This document shows positions 27,587-36,754 of a stretch of 64,000 nucleotides of DNA, piece by piece. The DNA is from Halotalea alkalilenta (GTDB lineage Bacteria; Pseudomonadota; Gammaproteobacteria; Pseudomonadales; Halomonadaceae), in assembly GCF_001648175.1 (NCBI RefSeq), contig NZ_CP015243.1, positions 4,030,001-4,094,000 of the forward strand, given 5' to 3'. Each line of letters opens with the position of its first letter. Positions within the stretch are counted from its first letter, which is position 1. Both the position numbers and the translations under genes were made by a program. Under the pieces are notes generated by a model, which saw nothing but the letters and a program-made list of their open reading frames with translations, did not search any database and had not been told where the DNA came from.

Positions 27587-28350
27587 TCGCGCTCAAGCGG
27601 ATCGCGACGCGCTACGCCTCGCTGATCGCCTTCATTCTCGTGGTACTCGCCTGGGAGCTCGGTTGCGACCTGTTCCAGGTCCCCACCTTCGTGCTGCCGG
27701 CACCGAGCGCGATCCTCGTCGCCTTCACCACCCTGTCGCCATCGCGCTGGTTCGAACACACCTGGGCGACCCTGGAAGTAGCCCTGCTAGGCTTCGTCAT
27801 CGCCACCGCGATCGCGGTGCCGCTGGCGATCGCGATCACCCGCTCGAAGCTGGTCTCCCGCGTGGTGATGCCATGGCTGATCGTGATCCAGTCGACCCCG
27901 ATCGTCGCCATCGCGCCGATCATCGTCGTCACCCTCGGCGCCGGGGTGCTGCCCCGGGTGGTGATCACCACCCTGATCGCGTTCTTCCCGATCGTGATCT
28001 CGACCGCCACCGGACTCGCCTCGGTGCCGGCGGAGTTCACCGAGCTTTCGCGCTCGCTGCGCGCATCGCGCAATCGCGAGTACTGGCAGATCCGGATGCC
28101 CTACGCCCTGCCGCATCTGTTCAGCGCACTGCGGGTGGCGATCACCCTGGCGATCGTCGGTGCGGTGGTGGCGGAGTTCGTCGCCGCCGAGAGAGGGCTC
28201 GGCTACCTGATCCTCTACTCCACCTCGTCGTTTCGCATCGCGGTCGCCTTCGCCGCACTGGTGATCCTGGTCGCCTCGAGCCTGGTGCTCTACGGCCTCA
28301 TCACCCAACTGCAGCGGCGCCTCTTCCCGTGGAGCGAGCATCGTGGCTGA
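27583..28350 (+). CDS. ABC transporter permease (SsuC/ThiX type)
   Basis: This 255-residue inner-membrane permease has six hydrophobic segments and the EAA-like cytoplasmic loop around ELSRSLRASRNREYWQIRMP, which contacts the ATPase. It completes a minimal importer with the two genes before it. Its 3' end overlaps the start of the deoxyribosyltransferase-like gene by eight bases, tying transport to that enzyme. Confidence 0.92.
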   Translation: MIALKRIATRYASLIAFILVVLAWELGCDLFQVPTFVLPAPSAILVAFTTLSPSRWFEHTWATLEVALLGFVIATAIAVPLAIAITRSKLVSRVVMPWLIVIQSTPIVAIAPIIVVTLGAGVLPRVVITTLIAFFPIVISTATGLASVPAEFTELSRSLRASRNREYWQIRMPYALPHLFSALRVAITLAIVGAVVAEFVAAERGLGYLILYSTSSFRIAVAFAALVILVASSLVLYGLITQLQRRLFPWSEHRG

Positions 28351-28828
28351 ACGGATCTACTTCGCCGGTCCCGAGGTGTTCCACCCCGACGCGGAGACAC
28401 TCGCCGCGCAGGCCCATGCCCAGGCGTCAGCGCGCGGATTCGAGGCGATGACACCGATGGATAATCGCCTGCCGGCGCTGGCGGATGGCGCGGCCATGCG
28501 CGCGGCGATCTTCCACAAGAATCTCGCGCTGCTCGACCGGGCAGAACTGGTAGTGGCGAACCTATCGCCATTTCGCGGCCCTTCCGCCGATGCCGGCACG
28601 ATCTGGGAGATCGGTTACGCCTTCGCCCGTGGAGTGCCGGTGTTCGCCTGGAGCGACTGCCCCGGCGACTATCGCTCGCGGGTGGTCGACGACGGCCTGC
28701 GCATCGAGGATTTCGACGGCTTCGACAACCTGATGATCAGTGAAAGCATCATCGCCCCGCTGCATCCGAATCTTGCGGCCGCCCTCGACGCCGCCGCCCT
28801 CTTCCTGCATCCACCCACCACCCGATGA
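28343..28828 (+). CDS. Nucleoside 2-deoxyribosyltransferase-like protein
   Basis: This 161-residue protein fits the Nuc_deoxyrib_tr family: IYFAGPEVFHPDA at the start, a NLSPFRGPSADAGTIWEIGYA core with the putative catalytic glutamate in WEIGYA, and a C-terminal helix. Members exchange bases on deoxyribosides or hydrolyse nucleotides. The start is a GTG at 28343 inside the permease gene, without a clear ribosome site, consistent with coupling. Its place inside an importer operon with deaminases suggests that the imported compound is a nucleobase or nucleoside analogue; this is inference. Confidence 0.8.
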   Translation: MAERIYFAGPEVFHPDAETLAAQAHAQASARGFEAMTPMDNRLPALADGAAMRAAIFHKNLALLDRAELVVANLSPFRGPSADAGTIWEIGYAFARGVPVFAWSDCPGDYRSRVVDDGLRIEDFDGFDNLMISESIIAPLHPNLAAALDAAALFLHPPTTR

Positions 28829-28845
28829 CCGAGGACCGTTCTTCG

Positions 28846-29859
28846 ATGACCTTGCGCCGCCTGCTCTCCACCCTGCTGGTCGTTCCCGCCTGCACACTGC
28901 TAGCCCCGCTCGCCGTGCTGCCAGCCCAAGCCGCCGAGCTCGACCCGGTCAGGGTCCAGCTCGACTGGCTGCCGACCGGCGACAAGGCGTTCTTCTATGC
29001 CGGCGTGGCCGAGGGCATCTACCGTGACGCCGGGCTCGACGTCACTCTGGCGCCCGGCCGCGGCTCGCCCGATGCGGTGACCCAGGTCGCCGCCGGCAAC
29101 GCCGACATCGGCGCCGCCGGCATCAATGCGCTGATGGAGGCCTACGCCGAGGGCGGGGCACCGGTCAAAGCGGTGATGTCGATCTATTCCAAGCCGCCGG
29201 AGGCGGTGTTCACCTACGAGGGCTCGGGCGTGACCGACCTCGCCACGACCCTTGGCAAACGCATGGCCTATTCGATGACCAGCGCCCCGTGGCCCGGCGT
29301 GCTGCGCCAGGCCGGGCTCGATCCCGACGCGGTGAACATGGTCAACGTTTCGCCGGCAAGCCTCGCGCCGATGCTGGCCCAGGGCCAGGTCGAGATGAAC
29401 CTCAACTGGGTGACCAAACAGCCCGATGCCGAGTCGCTGATGGAGGCCGCGGGGCGCAAGCTCAAGGTGCTGCCGCTCTCCGAGTACGGCCTCGAAGGCT
29501 ACGCCTACAGCCTGCTTGCGAGCCAGCGGATGATCGACTCCCGCCCCGAGGTGCTCGCGCGCTTCATCACCGCCACCCGAGAGGCGATCGAGTTCTCCAT
29601 CGCCCATCCCGAGCAGGCCGCGGCGGGCCTCGCCAAGGTGGTGCCGGAGAGCGATCCTGCGATCCTCGAGGGCCAGCTGCGCGCCTCCTTCCCACTGATC
29701 GACAACGAGATTTCCCAGGCCGACGGGCTCGGCGTCTTCGAGCCTCAGCGCCTCGCTACCACCTGGCGGTGGGTCGCCGAGTCCGACGGCTACGCGATCG
29801 ACGCGATCGATCCCGCCGCGCTGATCGATTCACGCTTCCTCGACACCGCCGCTCAATGA
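28846..29859 (+). CDS. NMT1/THI5-like ABC substrate-binding protein (paralogue 2)
   Basis: This 337-residue protein is a close paralogue of the first binding protein of the operon, sharing VQLDWLPTGDKAFFYAGVAEG, the GRGSPDAVTQVAAGNADIG loop and YSKPPEAVFTYEGSGVTDL. I chose the ATG at 28846 because it begins a classical signal peptide (MTLRRLLSTLLVV ... LPAQA) with GAGGA upstream; an ATG at 28825 overlapping the previous stop is the alternative. Two binding proteins for one permease suggest different ligands or affinities. Confidence 0.85.
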   Translation: MTLRRLLSTLLVVPACTLLAPLAVLPAQAAELDPVRVQLDWLPTGDKAFFYAGVAEGIYRDAGLDVTLAPGRGSPDAVTQVAAGNADIGAAGINALMEAYAEGGAPVKAVMSIYSKPPEAVFTYEGSGVTDLATTLGKRMAYSMTSAPWPGVLRQAGLDPDAVNMVNVSPASLAPMLAQGQVEMNLNWVTKQPDAESLMEAAGRKLKVLPLSEYGLEGYAYSLLASQRMIDSRPEVLARFITATREAIEFSIAHPEQAAAGLAKVVPESDPAILEGQLRASFPLIDNEISQADGLGVFEPQRLATTWRWVAESDGYAIDAIDPAALIDSRFLDTAAQ

Positions 29860-29869
29860 CGAGCCCGAG

Positions 29870-30394
29870 ATGACTCAAGAACCTTGTGTCGCAACCACCG
29901 GGGCGCCGCGCAGCGCCCCCAGCCGCGCGCAGATGATCCGCCACCTGCGCCGCTCCAACCAGGTCGCCCAGCGCGCGGTGACGCTGGGCCATCATCCGTT
30001 CGGCGCGGTGCTGGTCGCACCGGATCACGAGACGGTACTGCTCGAGCAGTGCAACATCGATACGGTCAACCACGCCGAATCGACCCTGGCGCGAATAGCG
30101 GCGACCAACTTCAGCGCCGACTACCTCTGGCACTGCACGCTCTACACCGCGGTGGAGCCGTGCTGCATGTGCTCGGGCACGATCTACTGGTCCAACATCG
30201 GCCGGGTGGTGTTCGGTCTCCACGAGCTCCAGCTGCTCGAGGCCACCGGCGAGCATGGCGAGAACCCGACCATGAGCGTCTCCTCGCGCTACGTGTTCGA
30301 TCACGGCCAGAAGCCGGTGGAACTGATCGGACCAATCGAGGAACTGACCGAAGAGACCGCGCGGATGCAGCGCGAATTCTGGGCGACCCGCTGA
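29870..30394 (+). CDS. CDA/TadA-type nucleoside (nucleobase) deaminase 1
   Basis: This 174-residue zinc deaminase has the paired motifs NHAEST and EPCCMCSGTIYW, which supply the zinc ligands and catalytic glutamate of the cytidine/guanine deaminase superfamily. It is 10 bp after the second binding protein. TadA is usually encoded elsewhere and has a different tail, so this is more likely a nucleobase or heterocycle deaminase that frees ammonia from the imported compound. A second, divergent deaminase lies at 31.4 kb. Confidence 0.85.
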   Translation: MTQEPCVATTGAPRSAPSRAQMIRHLRRSNQVAQRAVTLGHHPFGAVLVAPDHETVLLEQCNIDTVNHAESTLARIAATNFSADYLWHCTLYTAVEPCCMCSGTIYWSNIGRVVFGLHELQLLEATGEHGENPTMSVSSRYVFDHGQKPVELIGPIEELTEETARMQREFWATR

Positions 30395-30410
30395 TACTGG
30401 GAGCAGCGCA

Positions 30411-31346
30411 ATGAAGCAGACCCTGCGCGTGCACAATGCCGCGATCCACTACTTCGACATGGTCCGCCGCTGCGGCTCGATCCGCGAGGCAGCGCGACGG
30501 CTCAACGTCGCCTCCTCGGCGGTCAGCCGGCAGATCATCAAGCTCGAGGACGAAATCCAGGCGCCGCTGTTCGAACGCCTGCCGAGCGGACTCAGGCTGA
30601 CCACCGCTGGCGAGATCTTCGCCCGCCACGTGATGGTAGTGATGCAAGACACCGAGCGTACCCGCTCGGAGCTCGGCGCGCTGCGAGGCCTGCGCAGCGG
30701 CCATGTGCGGCTGGCGATCGTCGAAGGACTGATCAGCGACCTGATGCCGACGGTGATCGAGCGCATGCGCGAGCGCTACCCGAACATCTCGACCGATATC
30801 GCGATCCTCGGCTCCCAGCAGATTCCCGAGGCGCTGGCCAAGGGCCAGGCCGATCTGGGCGTCGCTTTCTCGCTCAAGCGCCATGCCGATCTGCGCCAGC
30901 TGGCCATCGCCCATTTCGAGCTCGGCGCGATCATGCGCCCGGACCATCCGCTCGCCCGCCACACCGAGCTCAACCTGGTCACCTGCAGCCAGTATCCGAT
31001 GATCCTGCCCACCCCGGAGCTGTCGCTCTACCAGCTGGTCGCTCCCTTGTTCAGCGGCCAGGAGCGGCCAACCAACGGCGTCGCCCGGGTCAGCTCGGTG
31101 GAGCTCGCCAAGCAAATGGCCAAGCGCGGGGTCGGCATCGCCTTCCAGACCCGGATCGGCATCCTCGAGGAGCTCGAGAAAGAGACGCTCGCCTTCGTTC
31201 CCGTGCGTCTCGGCGGGCCGATCTACAGCGACCTCGGCGTCTACGCCCGCAACGGCCGCTTCCTCCCCGTCGCCGCCGACGCCTACGCTCGAGCGCTCAA
31301 CGAGGAGATCATCGCCCGCGGCCAGGGCGACCGCCGGCAGTGGTGA
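30411..31346 (+). CDS. LysR-family transcriptional regulator
   Basis: This 311-residue regulator has the N-terminal LysR helix-turn-helix (SIREAARRLNVASSAVSRQIIKLE) and a periplasmic-binding-like effector domain. It is the last gene of the importer operon, 17 bp after deaminase 1 and behind GGGAG. It may sense the substrate or product of the pathway. No canonical T-N11-A site stood out in the flanking promoters. Confidence 0.9.
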   Translation: MKQTLRVHNAAIHYFDMVRRCGSIREAARRLNVASSAVSRQIIKLEDEIQAPLFERLPSGLRLTTAGEIFARHVMVVMQDTERTRSELGALRGLRSGHVRLAIVEGLISDLMPTVIERMRERYPNISTDIAILGSQQIPEALAKGQADLGVAFSLKRHADLRQLAIAHFELGAIMRPDHPLARHTELNLVTCSQYPMILPTPELSLYQLVAPLFSGQERPTNGVARVSSVELAKQMAKRGVGIAFQTRIGILEELEKETLAFVPVRLGGPIYSDLGVYARNGRFLPVAADAYARALNEEIIARGQGDRRQW

Positions 31347-31377
31347 GCGCCGCTTGGGCGGGCGCCGGGCGCGACGC

Positions 31378-31890
31378 TCACGCCTGCCATACGCCCTCAT
31401 GCACCGCGGCGGCCTCCCCGATCAGCGCGGGGCCGATGCACTCGATCATCCCGGGAGATGCGTCGAACACGTCATGGCAGGACAACTCGACGTCCCGCTG
31501 GTCGAGCCGCTCACCGCGAAAACGCCGCAGGCTGACTGCATCGATGCCATAGACCACCCGCTGGAGGTTGGCCCAGAAGATCGCCCCGGCGCACATCACG
31601 CAGGGCTCGGCTGAAGAGTAGAGCGTCGCCTCGCCGAGGGTCTCGCGACTGAAGCGCGGCGAGGCCAGGCGTACCGCCGTGGTCTCGGCATGGCCGGTGC
31701 AGTCACGCGTTTCGAAGGTATTGTTCCAGGCGCGGGCTAGCACCTCCCCTTGCCGCGACACGATCACCGCGCCGAACGGACGGTTGCCGCGCTGGCGGGC
31801 GGTGTGCGAGAGCTCGATGGCGTGGCGCAGCCACTCGGCGTCGACCGGTGAGAGTGTGACTTCGCCGGGCGTTGGATGGTTGGCGGACAT
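31378..31890 (-). CDS. CDA/TadA-type nucleoside (nucleobase) deaminase 2
   Basis: This 170-residue enzyme has zinc motifs GHAETTAV and EPCVMCAGAIFW. It resembles guanine-deaminase-like CDA proteins more than deaminase 1 does, but the two share fold and tail (IECIGP against VELIGP). The ATG at 31890 is preceded by AGGAG at eight bases; a GTG at 31899 would overlap that site. It is five bases after the stop of the third binding protein, so binding protein and deaminase form a second small operon facing the first. Confidence 0.85.
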   Translation of the reverse strand: MSANHPTPGEVTLSPVDAEWLRHAIELSHTARQRGNRPFGAVIVSRQGEVLARAWNNTFETRDCTGHAETTAVRLASPRFSRETLGEATLYSSAEPCVMCAGAIFWANLQRVVYGIDAVSLRRFRGERLDQRDVELSCHDVFDASPGMIECIGPALIGEAAAVHEGVWQA

Positions 31891-31895
31891 CACTG

Positions 31896-32921
31896 TCACT
31901 CCTGCACAGGTGGGGCATCATTCGCCAGAAAGCGCCGGTCGACGACGCTGTCTGGATCGAGCCGGTCGGTTGAGTAGTCCATCGAGGCGCTGACCCAGCG
32001 CCAGTTGGCAGCGAGCATCGCGGGACTGAGTGCGCCCAGCCCGTCGCGCTGGGCGATGGGGGAGTCGATCAGCCCGATCGCCGCTCGGTACTCGGCCTCG
32101 ATCACCTCGGCATCCGCCTCCTGCACCGCCGCGACCAGCGCTTGGGCCGCCTGGTCGGGATGGGCGTTGGCGTATTCCAGCCCGCGCAAGGTGGCGCGCA
32201 CGAAGCCTTCGAGCTGCTCGGGGTGGCTTTCGATCAACGCCTCGGGCGCGGCGACCACCTGCCCATAGCCGTCGAGCCCCGCGTCGCTCCAAGGCAGAGC
32301 GATCAGCTCGCGGCCGGTCTGCTCGAGCAGCAGGGCGACCCTGGGCGCGTCCGGTACCCAGTTGATGATCGCATCGAGCTGACCGCGCGCCAGCATCGGC
32401 CCCAGCGTGCCGGGGTCGACCTTGACCAGAGTGACCTGGTCGGGGGTGACGCCGTTGTGCTCGAGCATCACTGGCCAGAGGGTGTTGGAAGAGGTGAACG
32501 CAGAGGTCCCTACCCGCTTGCCGACGGTCGCCGCCAGCGAGTCGATACCGCTGCCCGAATAGGTGAAGAGCGCATCCGGCTGCAGGGTATGCACCGACAT
32601 GATCGCCTTGACCGGCAGCTGGTTCTCGACCCGGGCGGCCATCAGCGCCGGCATCCCCAGCAGGGCGACATCGGCGCTGCCGGCGGCCAGCTTGGTGAGC
32701 GCGTCATTCGAGCCGCGACTGGAATTGATCTCGACCTCGAGCCCCTCTTGAGCGTAGAAACCCTGGGCCACGGCGGTATAGACGTAGGCCTTGTCGCCAC
32801 TCGGCAGCCAGCCGAGCTCGAGGCGCAGCGTGGCATTCTGCGCCTGGGCAGGAAACACCACCCCCGCGAGGATGACCCCCAGCAGCGCGGCGCCGGCGGT
32901 CCTTTTTGGCATCGTTGTCAT
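31896..32921 (-). CDS. NMT1/THI5-like ABC substrate-binding protein (paralogue 3)
   Basis: This 341-residue protein has a signal peptide ending near residue 27 (VFPAQAQ) and the family motifs LELGWLPSGDKAYVYTAVAQG and SSRGSNDALTKLAAGSADVA. It is the most divergent of the three paralogues here. No permease or ATPase is next to it, so it probably uses those of the 26-28 kb operon. The start at 32921 (MTTMPKR) fits the signal peptide; the open frame extends upstream to 33083 but that part is arginine-rich and unlike a leader. Confidence 0.83.
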   Translation of the reverse strand: MTTMPKRTAGAALLGVILAGVVFPAQAQNATLRLELGWLPSGDKAYVYTAVAQGFYAQEGLEVEINSSRGSNDALTKLAAGSADVALLGMPALMAARVENQLPVKAIMSVHTLQPDALFTYSGSGIDSLAATVGKRVGTSAFTSSNTLWPVMLEHNGVTPDQVTLVKVDPGTLGPMLARGQLDAIINWVPDAPRVALLLEQTGRELIALPWSDAGLDGYGQVVAAPEALIESHPEQLEGFVRATLRGLEYANAHPDQAAQALVAAVQEADAEVIEAEYRAAIGLIDSPIAQRDGLGALSPAMLAANWRWVSASMDYSTDRLDPDSVVDRRFLANDAPPVQE

Positions 32922-33098
32922 TGTAGTGATGTCCCGAATGGAAAAGGGGCGAAACGGATCGACTATAGCGGCTCGGGCAGGCGATCGAGATCGACTCCCC
33001 GAGCGCACCCTGCTGCCGATTGCGCAGCGCCGGCGGCCCGCGCAGTGATGAGGATATACCCGCATGCTATGATCGCCCGGCAACCAGGAGATGCTCCC

Positions 33099-34163
33099 TT
33101 GGCGACCCGCTTCGATCTATCCCGTCTTCCGATCCCCTTGCGCTGGCTACTCCTCATCGCGCTGAGCGCGCTGGTTGGTCAAACCCTCGACGCCCTGAGC
33201 ATGCCTGCCGGACAGTTCATCGGTCCGATGGTGGTGGCGATCGTGCTCGCGATCCTCGGTATTTCGCTTCGCCTGCCGCGGCTGTGGTTCAAGCTCGGCC
33301 AGGGAGCGATCGGCATGCTGATCAGCCAGACGCTGAGCATCGCCGTGCTCACCACCATCGTCGGCCACTGGCCGCTGATGGTGGCCGCCACCGCGCTGAC
33401 CTTGGCGTTCAGCTACCTGGTCGGCGTCGTCAGCGTACGCTACGGCGGGATGCCCGGTACCACGGCCGCCTGGGGCACCACCCCTGGGGCGGCGGCAGCG
33501 ATGGTGGCGATGGCGGAGGAAAACGACGCAGACCCGCGCATCGTCGCCGCGATGCAGTACGTGCGGGTCATCTGCGTAGTGTTGATCGGTGCGCTGGTCG
33601 GTCACGTCTTCAGCGCAGGCGAAGGCAGTGCCGTCAAGGAGAGCGTCTACAGCTTCGAGCTGTTTCCCGTCGCCGCCTCGCTGGCGGTGCTGGTGGTCGG
33701 TTCGCTGATCGGCCAGCGGCTGCTGCCGGCGGGCGCACTGCTGGGGCCTGTGCTGCTGGCCACTCCATTGCATCTGCTCGGACTGGTGGAGATCAATTTG
33801 CCTGCCCCGCTGCTCGCGATCGCCTACGCCGCGATCGGCTGCTACGTCGGCCTGCGCTTCGACCGCCCGACGGTGCGCTACGTGATGCGCTCGCTGCCCT
33901 GGATGGTCTTCGCCTCGCTGCTGCTGATCGCGCTCTGTGCCTTCTCGGCCTGGCTGGTGCTGCATTTCATCGCCACCGACTACCTGAGCCTCTATCTCGC
34001 CACCAGCCCCGGCGGACTGGACTCGATGACGATCATCGCCATCGACACCCAGGCGGATGTCGGCCTGGTCGCGGCGCTACAGGTGATGCGGCTGTTCGCG
34101 GTGATCCTGATCGGGCGCTGGATGGCGAGCTCGATCGCCCGCTTCGCCATCGATGAGCGCTAG
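33099..34163 (+). CDS. AbrB-family membrane protein (putative transporter)
   Basis: This is a protein of about 354 residues with two repeats of five or more membrane segments, of the AbrB/'ammonia monooxygenase' (COG3180) family. Each repeat holds a conserved GGMPGTTAAWGTTPGAAA or TSPGGLDSMTIIAIDT motif. The molecular role of the family is unsettled. I prefer a TTG start at 33099, eight bases after AGGAG; ATG codons at 33069 and 33048 lack a ribosome site. It is divergent from the third binding protein. Confidence 0.78.
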   Translation: MATRFDLSRLPIPLRWLLLIALSALVGQTLDALSMPAGQFIGPMVVAIVLAILGISLRLPRLWFKLGQGAIGMLISQTLSIAVLTTIVGHWPLMVAATALTLAFSYLVGVVSVRYGGMPGTTAAWGTTPGAAAAMVAMAEENDADPRIVAAMQYVRVICVVLIGALVGHVFSAGEGSAVKESVYSFELFPVAASLAVLVVGSLIGQRLLPAGALLGPVLLATPLHLLGLVEINLPAPLLAIAYAAIGCYVGLRFDRPTVRYVMRSLPWMVFASLLLIALCAFSAWLVLHFIATDYLSLYLATSPGGLDSMTIIAIDTQADVGLVAALQVMRLFAVILIGRWMASSIARFAIDER

Positions 34164-34336
34164 CCTAGAGCGGCATTTCCAACCCGACCGCCACTGCCCC
34201 CGTGAGAGCCCATGCCCGACACCTCCTCTCCCGCCCACTTTTGCGCTGACCAGCCGATCCACGTAGTCACCGGCTGCCTGCGCGCACGGCGCGTCCTGCC
34301 GGCGCTGCGCGCGGCGGTCGATGCAGAGCGACGCCG

Positions 34337-36166
34337 ATGAGCGCGGAGCTGATCTGGGTACTGGCGCTGCTCGGCTTCACCGTCGTGCTGTTCGTCAGCG
34401 ACCGAGTGCGCATGGATGTGATCGCGCTGCTGGCGATCGTGGCGCTGGCTGCGAGCGGCACGCTGAGCGTCGAGGAAGCGCTGGCGGGATTCTCCGACCC
34501 AAGCGTTGTGCTGATCGCGGCGATGTTCGTGATCGGCGAAGGCCTGGTGCGCAGCGGCATCGCCCATCGGCTGGGGGGGCTATTGGTGCGCGGGGCGGGG
34601 CAAAGCGAAACGCGGCTACTGATCCTTTTGATGCCTTGCGTGGTGCTGCTCGGCGCGGTGATGAGCTCGACCGGCGTAGTCGCGATCTTCGTACCCGTGG
34701 TGCTCAGCGTCGCCGCGCGCATCAAGACCGCCCCCTCGCGGCTGATGATGCCGCTCAGCTTCGCCGGCCTGATCAGCGGGATGACCACCCTGGTCGCCAC
34801 CGCGCCCAACCTGGTGGTCAACAGCGAACTGCAGCGCGCGGGGCTCGATGGCTTCGGCTTCTTCTCGATCACTCCGCTGGGCGTTGTGGTGCTGCTGGTG
34901 GGGGTCGGCTACATGCTGGTCGCACGCCGCTGGCTGGCGGGCGACGGCGGACTGGTCGCAGGACCATTGGGCAACCGCAGCACGCTGAACCAGCTGATAC
35001 AGCGCTATCGCCTCAGCGGGCGCGCCTGGCGGCTCAGGCTGCGATCGGACTCGCCGATGATCGGCCGGCCGCTGGACACCCTCGCGCTGCGCGAGCGCTT
35101 CGGGATCAACGCGATCGGGATCGAGCGCAAGCGCCGGCTGCGCCGGGTGATCGTCGCCGTGTTCCCGGGCCTTGAGCTGCGCGAGCGCGACACACTGCTG
35201 GTCGACGCCGCCGATGAGGACCACGTCCGCGCGTTCTGCACCGAGTGCGGGCTCGAGCCTAGGATCCTGCGCGGCGACTATTTCAGCGATCGGGTCGAGG
35301 AGATCGGCATGGCTGAAATCACCCCGCTGCCCGACTCGGAGAAGCTCGGCAGGAGCCTGCGCGAGCTTGCGTTTCGCAGCACCACCGGGCTCAGCGTGGT
35401 CAGCATCCAACGAAACGGAGAAGTGCTCGTCGGATCGTTGATCGACGAGCCGATCAGAAACGGCGACGTGCTGCTGGTGGCGGGGGAATGGCGCAGGATC
35501 TCGCGGCTGCAGCGCGACTCGCGTGATTTCGTCGTCTTCGGCCTGCCCGCCGAGATCGACGACGTTGCCCCGAGTCGCCGCAAGGCACCGCTCGCGCTGC
35601 TGTCGCTGGCGCTCACCATCGCGCTGATGGTTTCAAACGCGGTGCCCAATGCGATCGCCGCGCTGATCGGCTGCCTGCTGATGGCGGCGAGCCGCTGCAT
35701 CGATGCACAGAGCGCCTACCGTTCGATCCATTGGCCGAGTCTGATCCTGATCGTCGGGATGATGCCGTTCGCGATCGCACTGCAGAAAACCGGCGGGGTG
35801 GCGCTGATGGTCGAACTATTGGTCGAGACCGTCGGCGGGCTCGGACCGCGCACCATCCTCGCTGGTCTCTTCGCCCTCACTGCGGTGATCGGACTGTTCA
35901 TCTCCAACACCGCCACCGCGGTGCTGATGGCACCGATCGCGATCGCCCTCGCCGAGCGCCTCGACGCCTCGCCCTATCCCTTCGCGATGATCGTCACCCT
36001 CGCCGCCTCGGCGGCGTTCATGACCCCGGTCTCATCGCCGGTCAACACCCTGGTGGTCGCCCCCGGCGGCTACCGCTTCGTCGACTTCGTCAAGATCGGA
36101 GTCCCCTTCACCCTAATCGTGATGGCGATCGGCGTGGCACTGGTGCCCTGGCTGTTCCCGTTTTGA
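34337..36166 (+). CDS. SLC13 family permease with TrkA-C domains
   Basis: This 609-residue transporter resembles E. coli YfbS and sulfate/dicarboxylate carriers of the DASS/SLC13 group. N-terminal helices (residues 1-195) include a conserved [11 protein letters not shown]. Two RCK_C/TrkA-C domains occupy about 205-375, and the second helix bundle carries [11 protein letters not shown]. The substrate cannot be told from sequence. The ATG at 34337 overlaps the stop of a 42-codon frame that I do not accept as a gene. Confidence 0.88.
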   Translation: MSAELIWVLALLGFTVVLFVSDRVRMDVIALLAIVALAASGTLSVEEALAGFSDPSVVLIAAMFVIGEGLVRSGIAHRLGGLLVRGAGQSETRLLILLMPCVVLLGAVMSSTGVVAIFVPVVLSVAARIKTAPSRLMMPLSFAGLISGMTTLVATAPNLVVNSELQRAGLDGFGFFSITPLGVVVLLVGVGYMLVARRWLAGDGGLVAGPLGNRSTLNQLIQRYRLSGRAWRLRLRSDSPMIGRPLDTLALRERFGINAIGIERKRRLRRVIVAVFPGLELRERDTLLVDAADEDHVRAFCTECGLEPRILRGDYFSDRVEEIGMAEITPLPDSEKLGRSLRELAFRSTTGLSVVSIQRNGEVLVGSLIDEPIRNGDVLLVAGEWRRISRLQRDSRDFVVFGLPAEIDDVAPSRRKAPLALLSLALTIALMVSNAVPNAIAALIGCLLMAASRCIDAQSAYRSIHWPSLILIVGMMPFAIALQKTGGVALMVELLVETVGGLGPRTILAGLFALTAVIGLFISNTATAVLMAPIAIALAERLDASPYPFAMIVTLAASAAFMTPVSSPVNTLVVAPGGYRFVDFVKIGVPFTLIVMAIGVALVPWLFPF

Positions 36167-36185
36167 GCCGATCGGCCAGTTCGCC

Positions 36186-36752
36186 TCAGTTCGACTCACA
36201 GGCCTCGATCAACAGCCGATGCACCCGATCGTCGCCACCAAGTTCGGGATGGAAGGCACAGCCGATGGCATTCCCCTGGCGTACCAGCACCGGATCATCG
36301 CCGCGCCGGGCGAGCACTTCCACGCCCGCGCCGAGCAGGGTGATCCTCGGAGCGCGAATGAACACCATCTCGAACGGCCCGCCGGGCAGGCGAGTCTCGC
36401 CGCGCAGCACCTTTGAGTCGCGCTGGCGGCCATAGGCGTTACGCGCCACCGTCAGATCGAGCGCGCCGAGGCTCGGCTGGTGCGGTTCGACCTCGCGGGC
36501 GAGCAGGATCAGTCCGGCGCAGGTCCCCAGCGCAGGCCTTGCGGCGACGAACTCGCCCAGCGCCTCGAACAGCCCGTCACGGGCGAGAAACCGCAGCATG
36601 GTGGTCGACTCGCCGCCGGGCAGTACGATGGCGTCGAGCCCTTCGAGGTCGCGGGTATTGCGCACCAGCGGCGCCTCGACGCCCAGGGCCGTGAGTACGC
36701 GGCGGTGGGCATCGAAAGCGCCTTGGAGCGCGAGCACGCCGATGCGTCGCAT
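36186..36752 (-). CDS. pdxT: Pyridoxal 5'-phosphate synthase glutaminase subunit
   Basis: This 188-residue glutaminase supplies ammonia to PdxS. It has GVLALQGAFDAHRRVL at the start, the nucleophilic cysteine in GTCAGLILLA and the His-x-Glu pair in AFHPELGGDDRVH. The oxyanion motif LPGGESTTM is also present. The ATG at 36752 is two bases past the pdxS stop, so the subunits are made together. Confidence 0.95.
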   Translation of the reverse strand: MRRIGVLALQGAFDAHRRVLTALGVEAPLVRNTRDLEGLDAIVLPGGESTTMLRFLARDGLFEALGEFVAARPALGTCAGLILLAREVEPHQPSLGALDLTVARNAYGRQRDSKVLRGETRLPGGPFEMVFIRAPRITLLGAGVEVLARRGDDPVLVRQGNAIGCAFHPELGGDDRVHRLLIEACESN

Positions 36753-36754
36753 GC

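Noticed and set aside
34212..34340. 42-codon ORF overlapping the SLC13 start as ATGA
   Set aside because: It has a weak ribosome site, no recognisable sequence and Arg-rich bias; the overlap alone is not enough.
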